Shown: positions 1-12,771 of the stretch, in pieces
Position numbering within the stretch: position 1 is the first letter of the stretch
Layout: every line of letters starts with the position of its first letter
Source: Aristolochia californica
Lineage: Eukaryota > Streptophyta > Magnoliopsida > Piperales > Aristolochiaceae
Direction: 5' to 3'
Assembly: GCA_029961685.1 (NCBI GenBank)
Contig: JARWKL010000008.1
Span: 23,943,119-24,007,118 of the forward strand
DNA: 64,000 nucleotides
The notes under the pieces: generated by a model
What the model saw: only the letters and a program-made list of their open reading frames with translations
Told to the model about the DNA's origin: nothing
The model's database searches: none
Program-made: the position numbers and the translations under genes

Positions 1-273
1 AAGGTTGTTTACTAGATGAAGGGAAAGTGAAAACTCAAGTTTGGATTTAAGAAAACTGTATACATCTAAAATGGAAATGCACAATGTCGAGAGAGATAAT
101 TCCAAAAACTGTCAGTAATTTCTAGGGATTGCAAACTGTTCTAGTTTTTATATATTCAGTTTCACAATCATTGGGAAAAGGGGGTGGCAGGGGATTTTTA
201 ACTGATTGTTGACTCCCAATCCATAAGTCATTTCTTATAAAAATATAGCCCATTACGCATGATAAATCACATT

Positions 274-291
274 ACAATCATCTATGATTGT
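274..291. other. 18-bp dyad ACAATCATCTATGATTGT, one per unit
   Basis: Two perfect 8-bp arms, ACAATCAT and ATGATTGT, are separated by CT. The same dyad is at 31193-31210 and in most other units. Common variants change one arm base (TTTGATTGT, AATAATCTATG). It could extrude as a hairpin or bind a symmetric protein; neither is shown by sequence alone. Confidence 0.7.
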
Positions 292-365
292 TGGGTCAGA
301 TTTTTGTAAATGGGCAATATAATGGCTTGGTTGACTTCGGTAAATATCCCACCGCACGCTCACTT

Positions 366-393
366 GAGAATTTATTGAGCATTTGTTATTCTC
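366..393. other. GAGAAT / ATTCTC inverted arms, one per unit
   Basis: GAGAAT (366-371) and ATTCTC (388-393) are inverted 6-bp arms about 16 bp apart, just upstream of GGATCC. They are kept in most units (GAGAATCT in type E). A six-base arm in A+T-rich DNA is weak evidence on its own. Confidence 0.45.
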
Positions 394-431
394 TCTAAAT
401 GGTTTGGATCCATAGGTCATTTGAATCTTTA

Positions 432-469
432 ACATGTTTCAAGCATGCATATCCATATTTAAAACATGT
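432..469. other. Inverted ACATGTTT / AAACATGT arms around GCATGC, one per unit
   Basis: ACATGTTT (432-439) and AAACATGT (462-469) are perfect inverted arms with a 22-base interval holding GCATGC. In many units the 12-bp palindrome AGATTTAAATCT follows directly (for example 1817-1828). With GGATCC about 26 bp upstream and ACTAGT about 50 bp downstream, this is a cluster of palindromes in one part of the unit. Confidence 0.7.
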
Positions 470-1355
470 GTAGACTTAAATTTCTTTCTTATAAAATTCC
501 AAGTTATTAGGGTTGAACTAGTGGAATTTCCCAAACAAGGATAACAAAACTTTTGTGTTCATTTGTGGTATGTCAATAAGTTTTATTTACTTACATTTGT
601 TATTGTTTTAAATTTTTTCAATGCATAAACTTTAAAATTTTCTCTTCGTTGTGTTGCATTTGCCTTTTTATCTATATATTTTACGAGATGAAGGGAAAGT
701 GAATACTCAAGTTTTGATTTAAGAAAAAAGTATATATCTGAAATGGAAATGTACAAATGTAGAGAGAGATAATTCCAAAAAGTATCTATAGTTTTTAAGG
801 ATTGTAAACTCTTTCTAGTTTTTATATATTGGGTTTCGCAATCGTTGGGAAAAGGGGGAGGTGTGGGATTTTTAACTAAGTGTTGATTCCCAATCCTTAA
901 GTAATTTCTTACAAAAATATAGCCCATTATGCTTGATAAATCACTTTACAATCATCTATGATTGTTGGGTCAGCTTTTTGTAAATGGGCAAAATAATAGC
1001 TTGTTTGACTTGGGTAAATATCGCACCGCACGCTCACTTGAGAATTTAATGAGCATTTGTTATTCTCTCTAAAAGGTTTGGATCCATTGGTCGTTTGCAT
1101 ATTGAACATGTTTCAAGCATGCATATCCGTATTTAAAACATGTGAAAATTTAAATCTCTTTCTAAATTCCAAGCTATTAGGGTTGAACTAGTGGTATTTC
1201 CCAATCTTGGATAACAAAACTTTTGTGTTCATTTATGGTGTGTGAATAAAATTTCTTTACTTACATTTGTTATTGTGTTAAATTTTTTCAATGCAGAAAC
1301 TGAAAAATTTTCACTTCGTTGTGATCTATTTGCCTTTTTTATCAAAATTGTTTAC

Positions 1356-3372
1356 GAGATGAAGTGATTGTGAAAACTATAGTTTAGATTTTAAAAAAAA
1401 AGTATACAACTAAAATGGAAATGCACAAATGTAGAGAGAGATAATTCCAAAAAGTTTCAGTAAGTTCTATGGATTGTAAACTCTTTCTAGTTTTTATATA
1501 TTCCGTTTTGCATTCATCGGGAAATTGGTGAGACGGGGGATTTTTAACTGAATAATAACTCCCAATCCATAAGTCATCTCGTACAAATATATAGTCTGTT
1601 ACGTATGATAAATCACTTTACAATCATCTATGATTGTTCGGTCAGCTTTTTGTAAATGGGAAAAATAATGGCTTGTTTAACTTGGGTAAATATCCCACCG
1701 CACACTTACTTGAGAACTTAATGAGCATTTTTATTCTCTCTAAAAGGTTTGGATCCATAGGTCATTTGCATCTTTAACATGTTTCAAGCATGCATATCCA
1801 TATTTAAAACATGTGTAGATTTAAATCTCTTTCTTATAAAATTTCAAGCAATTAGGATTGAACTAGTGGAATTTCCCAAAATTGGATCACAAAACTTTTG
1901 TGTTCATTTGTGGTGAGTGAATAAATTTTCTTTACTTACATTTTTTATTGTTTAAAATTTTTCCATGTGTAAACTCTAAAAGTTTCACTTCGTTGTGATC
2001 TACTTGTCTTTTTATTAAAATTGTTTACGAGATGAAGGGAAAGTGAAAACTCAAGTTTTGATTTAAGAAAAAAGTATCCATCTAAAATGAAAATGCACAA
2101 ATGTAGAGAGAGATTATTCCAAAAAGCGCATGTAATTTTAAGGGATTGTAAACTCTTCCTTGTTTTTATATATTGGGTTTCATAATCGTCGGGAAATGGG
2201 GGAGGTGGGGGATTTTTAACTGAATGTTGACTCTGAATCCATAAGCCATTTCTTACAAAAATAATGCCCGTTAAGCATGACAAATCACTTTAAAACCATC
2301 TATGATTGTTGGGTCAGCTTTTTGTAAATGGCAAAAAAATTGGTTTGTTTGACTCAAGTAAATATCCCAATGCACGTCACTTTAGAATTTAATGAGCATT
2401 TGTTATTCTGTTCAAAAGGTTCGGATCCATACGTCATTTGCATCTTTAACATGTTTCAAGCATGTATATCTATATTTAAAACATGTGTAGATTTAAATCT
2501 TTTTCTTCTAAAATTCCAAGCTATTAAGGTTGAACTAGTGGAATTTCAAAAACTTGGACGGAAAAATTTTTGTGTTCATTTGTGGTGTGAATAAATTTTA
2601 TTTCCTTACATTTTTTATTGTTTTAAATTTTTTCCTTGCATAAACTCTAAAATTTTCAATTTTTTGAGATCTAATTGCGTTTTTATCAAAATTGTATACG
2701 AGATGATGGGAAAGTGAAAACTCAAGTTTTGATTTAAGAAAAAACAATACATCTAAAACGAAAATGCACAAATGTAGAGAGAGATAATTCCAAAAAGTGA
2801 CTGTAATTTTTAGGGATTGTAAACGTCATCTAGTTTTTATGTTTAGGGTTTCGCAATCGTCGGGAAAAGGGGTACACAGGGAATTTTTAATTGAGTGCTG
2901 ATACCCAATGCATAAGTAATTTCTTAAAAAAATATAGCCCGTTAAGCATGATAAATTACTTTACAATCATATCAGGTTGTTGGGTCAGCTTTTTGTAAAT
3001 GAGCAAAATAATTGCTTGTTTTATTTGGGTAAATATCCCACCGCACGCTCAGTTGAAAACTTAATGAACTTTTGTTATTCTCACTTAAAGGTTTCGATCC
3101 CTAGGTCATTTGCATCTTTAACATGTTTCAAGCATGCAAATCCATATTTAAAACATGTGTAGATTTAAATTTCTTTCTTATAAAATTCCAAGCTATTAGG
3201 GTTGAACTAGTGGTATTTTCCAAACTAGGATAACAAAACTTTTGTGTTCATTTGTGGTTTGTGAATAAATTTTCTTTACTTACATTTGTTATTGTTTTAA
3301 ATTTTTTCAATGCATAAACTCTAAAAGTTTCACTTCGTTTTGATCTATTTACCTTTTTATCAAAATTGTTTC
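1356..3372. repeat. Trimeric higher-order repeat, copy 1
   Basis: These three successive monomers resemble the next three more than they resemble each other. Unit 1 carries the form CACACTTACTTGAG before its GGATCC. Unit 2 has AGATTATTCC, CTTGTTTTTA and AAGCCATTTC. Unit 3 has GATGATGGG and TTTTATGTTTAGG. The same marks recur in the same order 2,017-2,020 bp downstream. The copies have diverged noticeably, so this is an older or less homogenised multimer than the block at 36.7-54.3 kb. Confidence 0.75.
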
Positions 3373-5393
3373 GAGATGAAAGGAAAGTGAAAATTCAAGT
3401 TTGGATTTAAGTAAAAAGTATACATCTTAAATGGAAATGCTCAGATGTTGTGAGAGATATTTCCAAAAAGTGCCTATAATTTTTATGGATTGTAAACTCT
3501 TTCTAGTTTTTATATATTGGGTTTCACAATCGTCAGGAAAAGGGGGAGGCAAAGGACTTTTAACTGAGTGTTGACTCCCATTCCAAAAGTGATTTCTTAC
3601 CAAAATATAGCACGTTACTCATGATAAATCACGTTACAATCTTCTATTATAGTTGGGTCAGATTTTTGTAAATGGGAAAAATAATGGCCTGTTTGACTTG
3701 GTTAAATATCCCACCGCACAGTTACTTGAGAATTTAATGAACATTTTTTATTCTCTCTAAAATGTTTGGATCCATAGGTCATTTGCAACTTTAATATGTT
3801 TCATACATGCATATCCATATTTAGAACATGCGTAGATTTAAATCTCTTTCTTCTAAAATTCCAAGCTATTAGGGTTGAACTAGTGGAATTTCCCAAACTT
3901 GGATAACAACACTTTTGTGTTCATTTGTGGAGAATGAATAAATTTTCTTTACATACATTTATTATTGTTTAAAAAATTTTCCATGCGCAAACTCTAAAAG
4001 TTTCACTTCATTTTGATCTATTTGCCTTTGTATTAAAATTGTTTACGAGATGAAGGGAAAGTGAAAACTCAAGTTTTGATTTAAGAAAAAAGTATACATC
4101 TAAACTGGAAATGTCCAAATACTGAGAGAGATTATTCCAAAACACAAATGTAATTTTTAGGGATTGTAAACCCTTTCTTGTTTTTATATATTGGGTTTCG
4201 CAATCGTCGGGAAAAGGGGGAGGCAGTGGATTTTTAACTGAGTGTTGACTCCCAATCCATAAGCCATTTCATACAAAAATATTGTTGGTTACGAAAGATA
4301 AATCACTCTAAAATCATCTATGATTGTTGGGTCAACTCTTTTTAAATGGCAAAAATATTTGTTGGTTTGACTGAGGAAAATATCCCAACGCATGCTCACT
4401 TGAGAATATAATAAGCATTTGTTATGCCTTTCAAAAGGTTTCGATCCATATGTCATTTGCATCTTTAACATATTGCAAGCATGCATATGCATATTGAAAA
4501 CATGTGTAGATTTAAATCTCTTTCTTATAAAATTCCAAGCTATTAGGGTTGAACTAGTGGAATTTCCCTAACTTGGACATCAAAATTTTTGTGTACATTT
4601 GTGGTGTGTGAATAAATTTTCTTTAATTACATTTTTTATTGTTTTAAATTTTTTCTTTGCATAAACTATAAAATTTTTAATTTGTTGCGATCTATTTGCC
4701 TTTTTATCAAAATTGTCTATGAGATGATGGGAAAGTGAAAACTCAAGTTTTGATTTAAGAAAAAAATAAACATCTAAAATGGAAATGCACAAATGTGGAG
4801 AGAGATAATTCCAAAAAGTGTCTGTAATTTTTAGTGATTGTAAACTTTATCTAGTTTTTATGTTTAGGATTTCGCAATCATCGGGAAAAAGGGGAGGTAG
4901 GGGATTTTTAACTGAGCATTGCCTCCCAATTCATAAGTCATTTATTACAAAAATATCACCCGTTATGCATGATAAATCACTTTACAATTATCTATGATTG
5001 CTAGGTCTACATTTTGTAAAGGTCAAAATAATGGCTTGTATGACTCGGGTAAATATCCCACACAACACTCACTTGAGAATTTAATGAGCATTAGTTGTTC
5101 ACTTGAAAAGGTTTTGATCCATGGGTCATTTGCATCTTTAACATGTTTCAAGCATGCATATCCATGTTTAAAACATTTGTAGATTTAAATCTCTTTCTTA
5201 TAAAATTCCAAGCTATTAGGATTGAACTAGTGGAATTTCCAAAATTTGGACAAAAAAAATTTTGTGTTCATTTGTGGGGTGTGAATAAATTTTCTTTTCT
5301 TACATTTTTTATTGTTTTAAATTTTTTCCATACATAAACTGTAAAATTTTCACGTACTTGTGATCTATTTGCCTTTTTTTCAAAATTATTTAC
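3373..5393. repeat. Trimeric higher-order repeat, copy 2
   Basis: This is the second copy of the three-monomer order that begins at 1356. Landmark offsets between the copies are 2,017, 2,019 and 2,020 bp, about three units each. Shared private variants include AGATTATTCC, AAGCCATTTC and GTAAATGGCAAAAA-type spacing in the middle unit, and GATGATGGG with TTTTATGTTTAGG in the third. Whether it continues to either side was not resolved by eye. Confidence 0.72.
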
Positions 5394-6074
5394 GAGATGA
5401 AGGGAAAGTGAAAACTCAAGTTTTGATTTAAGAAAAAGTATACATCTAAAATGGAAATGCAAAAATGTAGAGAGAGATAATTCCAAAAGGTGCCTGTAAT
5501 TTTTAGGGATTAAAAACTCTTTCTAGTTTTTATATATTGGGTTTCGCGATAGTCAGGAAAAGGAGGAAGCGAGGGATTTTTAACAGATTTTTGACTCCCA
5601 ATCCATAAGTCATTTCTTAAAAAAATATAGCCCATTATGCATGATAAATCACTTTACAATCATATATGATTATTGGGTCAGGTTTTCCTAAATGGGCAAA
5701 AAAATGGCTTGTTTGACTCGGATAAATATCCCACCGCACGCTCACATGGGAATTTAATGAGACTTTGTTATTCTCTCTAAAAGGTTTGGATCCTTAGGTC
5801 ATTTGCATCTTTAACATGTTTGAAGTATGCATATCCGTATTTAAAATATGTGTCGATTTAAATCTCTTTCTTATAAAATTCCAAGCTGTTAGGGTTGAAC
5901 TAGTGGAAATTCCCAAACTTGGATAACAAATCTTTTGTGTCATTTTTTGGTGTGTGAATAAATTTTCTTTACTGACATTTGTTATTGTTTTAAATTTTTT
6001 CCAGGCTTAAACTCTAATATTTTCACTTCGTTCTGATCTACATGCCATTTTATCAAAATTGTTTAGGAGATGAA

Positions 6075-6095
6075 GGGCAAGTGTAGACATCTAAG
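6075..6095. other. Internal deletion of about 36 bp in a monomer
   Basis: The GAGATGAAGGG segment joins abruptly to GTAGACATCTAAG, skipping the usual AAAACTCAAG...GTATAC part. The landmark spacing across it is 636 bp instead of 673. Confidence 0.85.
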
Positions 6096-7616
6096 ATGGT
6101 AATCCACAAATGTAGAGAGATTCCAAAAAGTGTCCTGAATTTTTAGGGATTATAAACATTTCTAGTTTTTACATATGGGTTTCGCAATCGTCGAAAAAGG
6201 GAGAGGCGGGGGATTTTTAACTGAGTGTTGACTCCCAATCCATAAGTCATTTCTTACAAAAATATAGCCCGTTGTGCATGATAAATCACTTCACAATAAT
6301 CTATGAATGTTGGGTCAGCTTTTTGTAAAAGGGCAAAATAATGACTTGTTTGACTCGGGTAAATATCCCACTGCACGCTCACTTGAGAATTTAATGATCA
6401 TTTTTATTCTCTCTAAAACATTTGGATTCATAGGTCATTTGCATCTTTAACATGTTTGAAGCATGCATATCCGTATTTAAAACATGTGTCGATTTAAATC
6501 TCTTTCTAATAAAATTCCTACTTATTAGGGTTGAACTAGTGGAATTTCCCAAACTTGGATAACAAAAATTTTGTGTTCATTTGTAATATGTGAATAAATT
6601 TTCTTTACTTACATTTGTTATTGTTTTAAATTTTTTCCATGCAGAGACTCTAAAATTTTCACTTCGTTGTGATCTATTTGCCTTTTTATCAAAATTGTTT
6701 ACGAGATGAAGTGAAAGTGAAAACTCAAGTTTTGATTTAAAAAAAAAGTATACATCTAAAATGGAAATGCAAAAACGCAGAGAGAAATAATTCCAAAAAG
6801 TGCCCGTAATTTTTAGGGATTGTAAACTCTTTCTAGTTTTTATATATTTGATTTCGCAATCGTCGGGAAAAGGGGAGGTGGGGGATTTTTTACATAGTGT
6901 TGACTCCTAATCCATAAGTCATTTCTTACAAATATATATCCTTTTACGCACGATAAATCACTTTACAATCATTTATGATTGTTGGGTCAACTTTTTGTGA
7001 ATGGGCAAAATAATGGCTTTTTTGACTTGGGTAAATATCCCACCCCACGCTCACTTGAGAATTTAATGAGTATTTTTTATTCTCTCTAAAAGGATTGGAT
7101 CCATAGGTCATTTGCATATTTAACATGTTTCAAGCATGCATATCTGTTTTTAAAACATGTGAAGATTTAAATCTCTTTCTAATAAAACTCCAAGCTATTA
7201 GGGTTGAACTAGTGGAATTTCCCAATCTTGGATAACAAAACTTTTGTGTTCATTTATGATGTGTGAATAAATTTGGTTTACTAACATTTGTTATTGTTAT
7301 AAATTTTTTCCATGCATAAACTCTAAAAGTTTCACTTCATTTTGATCTCTTTGCCTTTTTGTCAAAATTGATTACCAGATGAAGGGAAAGTGAAAAATCA
7401 AGTTTTGCTTTAAAAAAAAAGTATACATCTAAAATGGAAATGCACAAATGTAGAGAGAGATAATTCCAAAAAGTGTTCGTAATTTTTAGGGATTGTAAAC
7501 TCTTTCTAGTTTTTACATATTGGGTTTCACAATCGTCAGGAAAAGGTGAGGCAGGGGATTTTTAACATAGTTTTGAATCCTAATCCATATGTCATTTCTT
7601 ACATAAATATATCCCG

Positions 7617-7880
7617 TTACGCATGATAAATCACTTTACAATCATCTATGATTGTTGGGTCACCTTTTTGTAAATGGGCAAAATAATGGCTTTTATGACT
7701 CAGGTAAATATCCCACCGCACACTCACTTGAGAATTTAATGAGCATTTGTTATTCTGTCTAAAAGTTTTCGATTCATAAATCATTTGCATCTTTAACATG
7801 TTTCAAGCATGCATATTCGTATTTAAAACATGTGAAGATTTAAATCTCTTTCTAATAAAATTCCAAGCAATTAGGGTTGA
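7617..7880. repeat. Homogenised tract, first member of an adjacent pair
   Basis: About 264 bp here is nearly identical to 8286-8549 in the next monomer, with only a handful of differences. Both share private variants: TTTTATGACTCAGG, GTTATTCTGTCTAAAA, CGATTCATAAATC and CATATTCGTATTT. The flanking parts of the two monomers differ clearly; upstream, one has a normal G-rich tract and the other a run of 11 G. A short patch of near-identity inside otherwise diverged neighbours suggests gene conversion or a very local exchange. Confidence 0.8.
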
Positions 7881-8214
7881 ACTGGTGGAATTTCCTAAAC
7901 TTGGAGAACAAAACTTTTGTTTTCATTTGTGGTGTGTGAATAAATTTTCTTTACTTACATTTGTAATTGTTTTAAGTTTTTTCCAGGCATAAACTCTAAA
8001 ATTTTCACTTCGTTTTGATCTACATGCGTTTTTATCAAAATTGTTAACGAGATGAAAAGAAAGGGAAAACTAAAGTTTTGATTTTAGAAAAAAGTCTACA
8101 CTTAAGATGGTAATCCACAAATGTAGAGAGAGATAATTCCAAAAAGTGTCTCAAAATTTAAGGGATTATAAACATTCCTAGTTTTTATATATGGGTTTTG
8201 CAATCGTCGGAAAA

Positions 8215-8225
8215 GGGGGGGGGGG
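8215..8225 (+). repeat. Run of 11 G in the G-rich tract
   Basis: The G-rich tract of this monomer is an uninterrupted G11 instead of the usual G-runs broken by A and C. This looks like slippage after loss of the interrupting bases. Assembly or base-calling error in a homopolymer is also possible. Confidence 0.85.
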
Positions 8226-8285
8226 CATTTTTAACTGAGTGTTGACTCCCAATCCATAAGTCATTTCTTACAAAAATATAGCCCG

Positions 8286-8549
8286 TTATGCATGATAAAT
8301 CACTTTACAATCATCTATGATTGTTGGGTCACCTTTTTGTAAATGGGCAAAATAATGGCTTTTATGACTCAGGTAAATATCCCACCGCACACTCACTTGA
8401 GAATTTAATGAGCATTTGTTATTCTGTCTAAAAATTTTCGATTCATAAATCATTTGCATCTTTAACATGTTTCAAGCATGCATATTCGTATTTAAAACAT
8501 GTGAAGATTTAAATCTCTTTCTAATAAAATTCCAAGCTATTAGGGTTGA
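8286..8549. repeat. Homogenised tract, second member of an adjacent pair
   Basis: This is the partner of 7617-7880, offset by 669 bp. The match begins at the TTAYGCATGATAAATC segment and fades around the GGTTGAACT segment. Differences seen are ATGCATG versus ACGCATG, AAAATTTTC versus AAAGTTTTC, and CTATTAGG versus CAATTAGG. Confidence 0.8.
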
Positions 8550-10736
8550 ACTAGTGGAATTTCCCAAACTTGGATAACATAACTTTTGTGTTCATTTTTG
8601 GTATGTGAATAAATTTTATTTACTTAAATTTGTTATTGTTTTAAATTTTTTTCATGCATAAACTCTAAAATTTTCACTTCGCTGGGATCTTTTTTTGCCT
8701 TTTTATCAAAATTGTTTACGAGATGAAGGGAAGGTGAAAAATCAAGTTTTGATTTAAGAAAAAAGAATACATCTAAAATGGAAATGTACAAATGTAGAGA
8801 GATATAATTCCAAAAAGTGTCAGTAATTTCTATGGATTGTAAATTCTTTCTAGGTTTTATAGATTCGGTTTCATAATCATCGGGAAAAGGGTGAGGCGGG
8901 GAATTTTTAACTGAGTGTTGACTCCCTCTCCATAAATCATTTCTTAAAAATATATAGCCTGTTACGGATGAAAAATCACTTTACAATCATCTATAATTGT
9001 AGTGTCTGCTTTTTGAAATTGGGCAAAATAATTGCTTGTTTGACTCGGGTAAATTTGCCACCGCACCCTCACTTGAGAATTTATTCAGAATTTTGTATTC
9101 TCTCTCAATGGTTTGGATCCATAGGTCAAATGGATCTTTAACATATTCCAAGCATGCATATGCATATTTAAAACATGTGCGGATTTTAATCTCTTTCTTA
9201 TAAAATTCCAAGCTATTAGGAATTAACTAGTGGAATTTCCCAAACTTGGTTAACAAAACTTTTGTGTTCATTTGTGGTGTGTGAATAAATTTTCTTTACT
9301 TAGATTTGCTATTGTTTTAAATTTTTTCCTTGCATAAACTCTAAAAGTTTAACTTCGTTGTGATCTATTTACCTTTTTATCAAAATTGTTTGCGAGATGA
9401 TGGGAAAGTGAAAACTCAAGTTTTGATTTAAGAAAAAAGTATACATCTAGAATGGAAATGCACAAATTTAGAGAGACATAATTCAAAAAAGAGTCCGTAA
9501 TTTTTACGGACTGTAAACTCTTTCTAGTTTTTATATATTGGGTTTCACAATCGTCGGAAAAAGGGGATGCGGGGGATTTTCAACTGAGTCTTGACTCCAA
9601 ATCCTTAAGTCACTTCTTCCAAAAATATAGCCCGTTACGCACGATAAATAACTTTACAATTACCTATGATTGTTGGGTCAGCTTTTTGTAAATGGGCAAA
9701 ATAATGGCATTTATGACTTGGGTAAATATCCCACTGCACGATCACTTGAGAATTTAATGAGCAATTGTTATTCTCTCCAAAAAGTTTGGATCCATGGGTC
9801 ATTTGAATCTTTAACATGTTTCAAGCATACATATCCATATTTAAAACAAGTGTAAATTTAAATCTCTTTCTTATAAAATTCCAAGTTATTAGGGTTGAAC
9901 TAGTAGAATTTCCCAAACTTGGATAACAAAACTTTTGTGTTCATTTGTGGTGTTTGAATAAATTTTACTTACATTTGATATTGTTTTAAATTTTTTCCAT
10001 GCATAAACTCTAAAATTTTCAATTCGTTGGGATCTATTTGCCTTTTTATCAAAATATTTTACGAGATGAAGGGAAGGTGAAAACTCAAGTTTTGATTTAA
10101 GAAAAAAGAATACATCTGAAATAGAAATGTTCAAATGTAGAGAGAGATAATTCCAAAAAGTGACAGAAATTTTTATGGATTGTAAACTCTTTCTAGTTTT
10201 TATATATTCAGTTTCACAATCATCGCGAAAAGGGTGAGGCGGCGGATTTTTAACTGAGTGTTGACTCCCAATCCATAAATCTTTTCTTACAAATATTTTG
10301 CCCGTTACGGAAGATAAATCAATTTACAATCATCTATGATTGTAGGGTCTTCTTTTTGTAAATGGGCGAAATAATGGTTTGTTTGACTCGGGTAAATATC
10401 CCACCACACCCTCACTTTAGAATTTAATCAGAATTTTGTATTCTCTCTCAATGGTTTGGATCCATAGGTCATTTGTATCTCTAACATCTTCCATGCATGC
10501 ATATCCACATTTAAAGCGTGTGGAGATTTTAATCTCTTTCTTATAAAATTCTAAGCTATTATGGTTGAACTAGGGGAATTTCCCAAACTTGGTTAACAAA
10601 ACTTTTGTGTTCATTTATGGTGTGTGAATAAATTTTCTTTACTTACATTTTTTATTTTTTTAAATTTTTTCCACGCATAAACTCGCAAATTTTCACTTCA
10701 TTGTGATGTATTTACTTTTTTATCAAAAATTTTTAC

Positions 10737-12633
10737 GAGATTAAGGGAAAGTGAAAACTCAAGTTTTGATTTAAGAAAAAAGTATACATCTAAAATTGAA
10801 ATTCATAATTGTAGGGAGAGATAATTCTGAAAAGTGTCTGTAATTTTTAGGGATTGTAAACTCTTTCTAGTTTTTATATTTTGGGTTTCGCAATTGTCGG
10901 GAAAAGGGGGAGGCGAGGGATTCTTAACTGAGTGTTGACGCCCAATCCATCAGTCGTTTCTTACAAAAATATAGCCCATTACGCTTGATAAATCACTTAA
11001 CGATCATTTATGATTGTTGGATCAGTGGTTTGTTCATGGGAAAAATAAATATCCCACCACACGCTCACATGAGAATTTAATGAGCATTGGTTATTCTCTC
11101 TAAAAGGTTTGGATCCATTGGTCATTTGCATATTTATCATGTTTCAAGCATGCATATCCATTTTTAAAACATGTGAAGATTTAAATCTCTTTCTAATAAA
11201 ATTCCAAGCTATAAGGGTTGAACTAGTGGAATTTCCTAAACTTGGATAACATGTGATCTATTTGCCTTTTTATCAAAATTGGTTACGAGATGAAGGGATA
11301 GTGAAAACTAGAGTTTTTATTTAAGAAAAAAGCATACATCAAAAATGGAAATGCACAAATGTAGAGAGAGATAATTCAAAAACATGTCTGTGATTTTTAG
11401 GGATTGTGAACTCTTTCTAGTTTTTATATATTGGGTTTCGCAATTGTTAGGAAAAAGGGGAGGCAGGGGATTTTTCAATGAGTGTTGACTCCCAATCCAT
11501 CAATCGTTTTTTACAAAAATATAGCCCATTATGCTTGATAAATTACTTTACAATCATCTATGATTGTTGGGTCAGCTTTTTTTAAATGGGCAAAATAATG
11601 GCTTGTTTGACTTGGGTAAATATCACACCGCACGATCACATGAGAATTTGATTAGCATTTGTTATTCTCTCTAAAAGGTTTGGATCCATAGGTCATTTTC
11701 ATATTTAACATGTTTCAAGCATGCATGTCCGTATTTAAAACATGTGAAGATTTAAATCTCTTTCAAAAAAATTCCAAGCTATTAGGGTTGAACTAGTGGC
11801 ACAAATTTCCTAAACTTGGATAACAAAACTTTTGTGTTCTTTTGTGGTGTGTGAATAAATTTTATTTACTTACATTTGTTATTGTTTTAAATTTTTCCAA
11901 GCATAAACTCTAAAATTTTCACTTCGTTTTGATCTACTTGTCTTTTTGTCAAAATTGTTTACGAGATGAAGGGAAAGTGAAAACTCAAGTTTTGATTTAA
12001 GAAAAAAGTATACATCTAAGATGTTAATCCACAAATGTAGAGAGAGCTAATTCCAAAAGTGTCTTGAATTTTTAGGGATTATAAACATTCCTAGTTTTTA
12101 TACATGGGTTTCGCAATCGTCGGAAAAGGGGGAGGCGGGCGATTTTTAACTGAGTGTTGACTCCCAATCTATAAGTCATTTCTTAAAAAAAAAATATAGC
12201 CTGTTATGCATGATAAATCACTTTACAATAATCTATGATTGTTGGGTCAGTTTTTCGTATATGGGCAAAATAATCGCTTGTTTGACGGGTAAATATCCCA
12301 CTGCACGATCACTTGAAAATTTAATAAGCAATTCTTATTCTCTCCAAAAGTTTTGGATCGATGGGTCATTTGCATCTTTAACATGTTTCAACCATGCATA
12401 TCCATATTTAAAACATGTGTAGATTTAAATCTCTTTCTTATAAAATTCCAACCTATTAAGGTTGAACTAGTGGAATTTCCCAAACTTGGATAACATTACT
12501 TTTGTGTTCATTTTTGGTGTGTGAATAAATTTTATTTACTTACATTTGTTATTTTTTTAAAAAAATTTCATGCATAAACTCTAAAATTTTCACTTCGTTC
12601 GGATCTTTTTGCCTTTTTATCAAAATTGTTTAC
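10737..12633. repeat. Multimeric block P-Q-R, copy 1
   Basis: Three monomer types follow one another. P (landmark 11111) has lost about 20 bp in the spacer, leaving an AAAATAAATATCCC join. Q (11682) has CTTGATAAAT with GATCACATGAGAATTTGATTAGC. R (12355) has CTAAGATG, TCCACAAATG, GGATTATAAACATTCC and GATCACTTG. The Q unit also carries a roughly 102-bp deletion at about 11250. The same P-Q-R marks recur in order from 12.9 to 14.6 kb, offset 1.92-2.03 kb. The preceding unit (landmark 10458) is of a fourth type, H. Confidence 0.75.
11245..11256. other. Deletion junction, about 102 bp lost
   Basis: The segment CTTGGATAACA joins directly to TGTGATCTATTTGCC. The ACTTTTGTG...TTCACTTCG part of the unit is absent. 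Landmark spacing is 571 bp. The two sides share only an A or T or so at the join. Confidence 0.9.
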
Positions 12634-12719
12634 AAGATGAAGGGAAAGTGAAAACTGAAGTTTTGATTTAAGAAAAAAGAATACATCTAAAACGGAAATG
12701 CACAAATGTAGAGAGATAT

Positions 12720-12771
12720 AATTCCAAAAAGTGTCAATAATTTCTAATTCCAAAAAGTGTCAATAATTTCT
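12720..12771. repeat. 26-bp tandem duplication inside a monomer
   Basis: The segment 12720-12745 is repeated exactly at 12746-12771. It covers the AATTCCAAAAAGTG segment. Other monomers have it once. It is a private insertion in this unit. Confidence 0.95.

Noticed and set aside
253..435. Open frame of about 60 codons on the minus strand, repeated in many units (also at 7617, 13556, 43603, 62642 and others)
   Set aside because: It recurs because the DNA unit recurs. It overlaps an open plus-strand frame of similar length in the same segment, varies freely in amino acids, and has no recognisable domain or start context.
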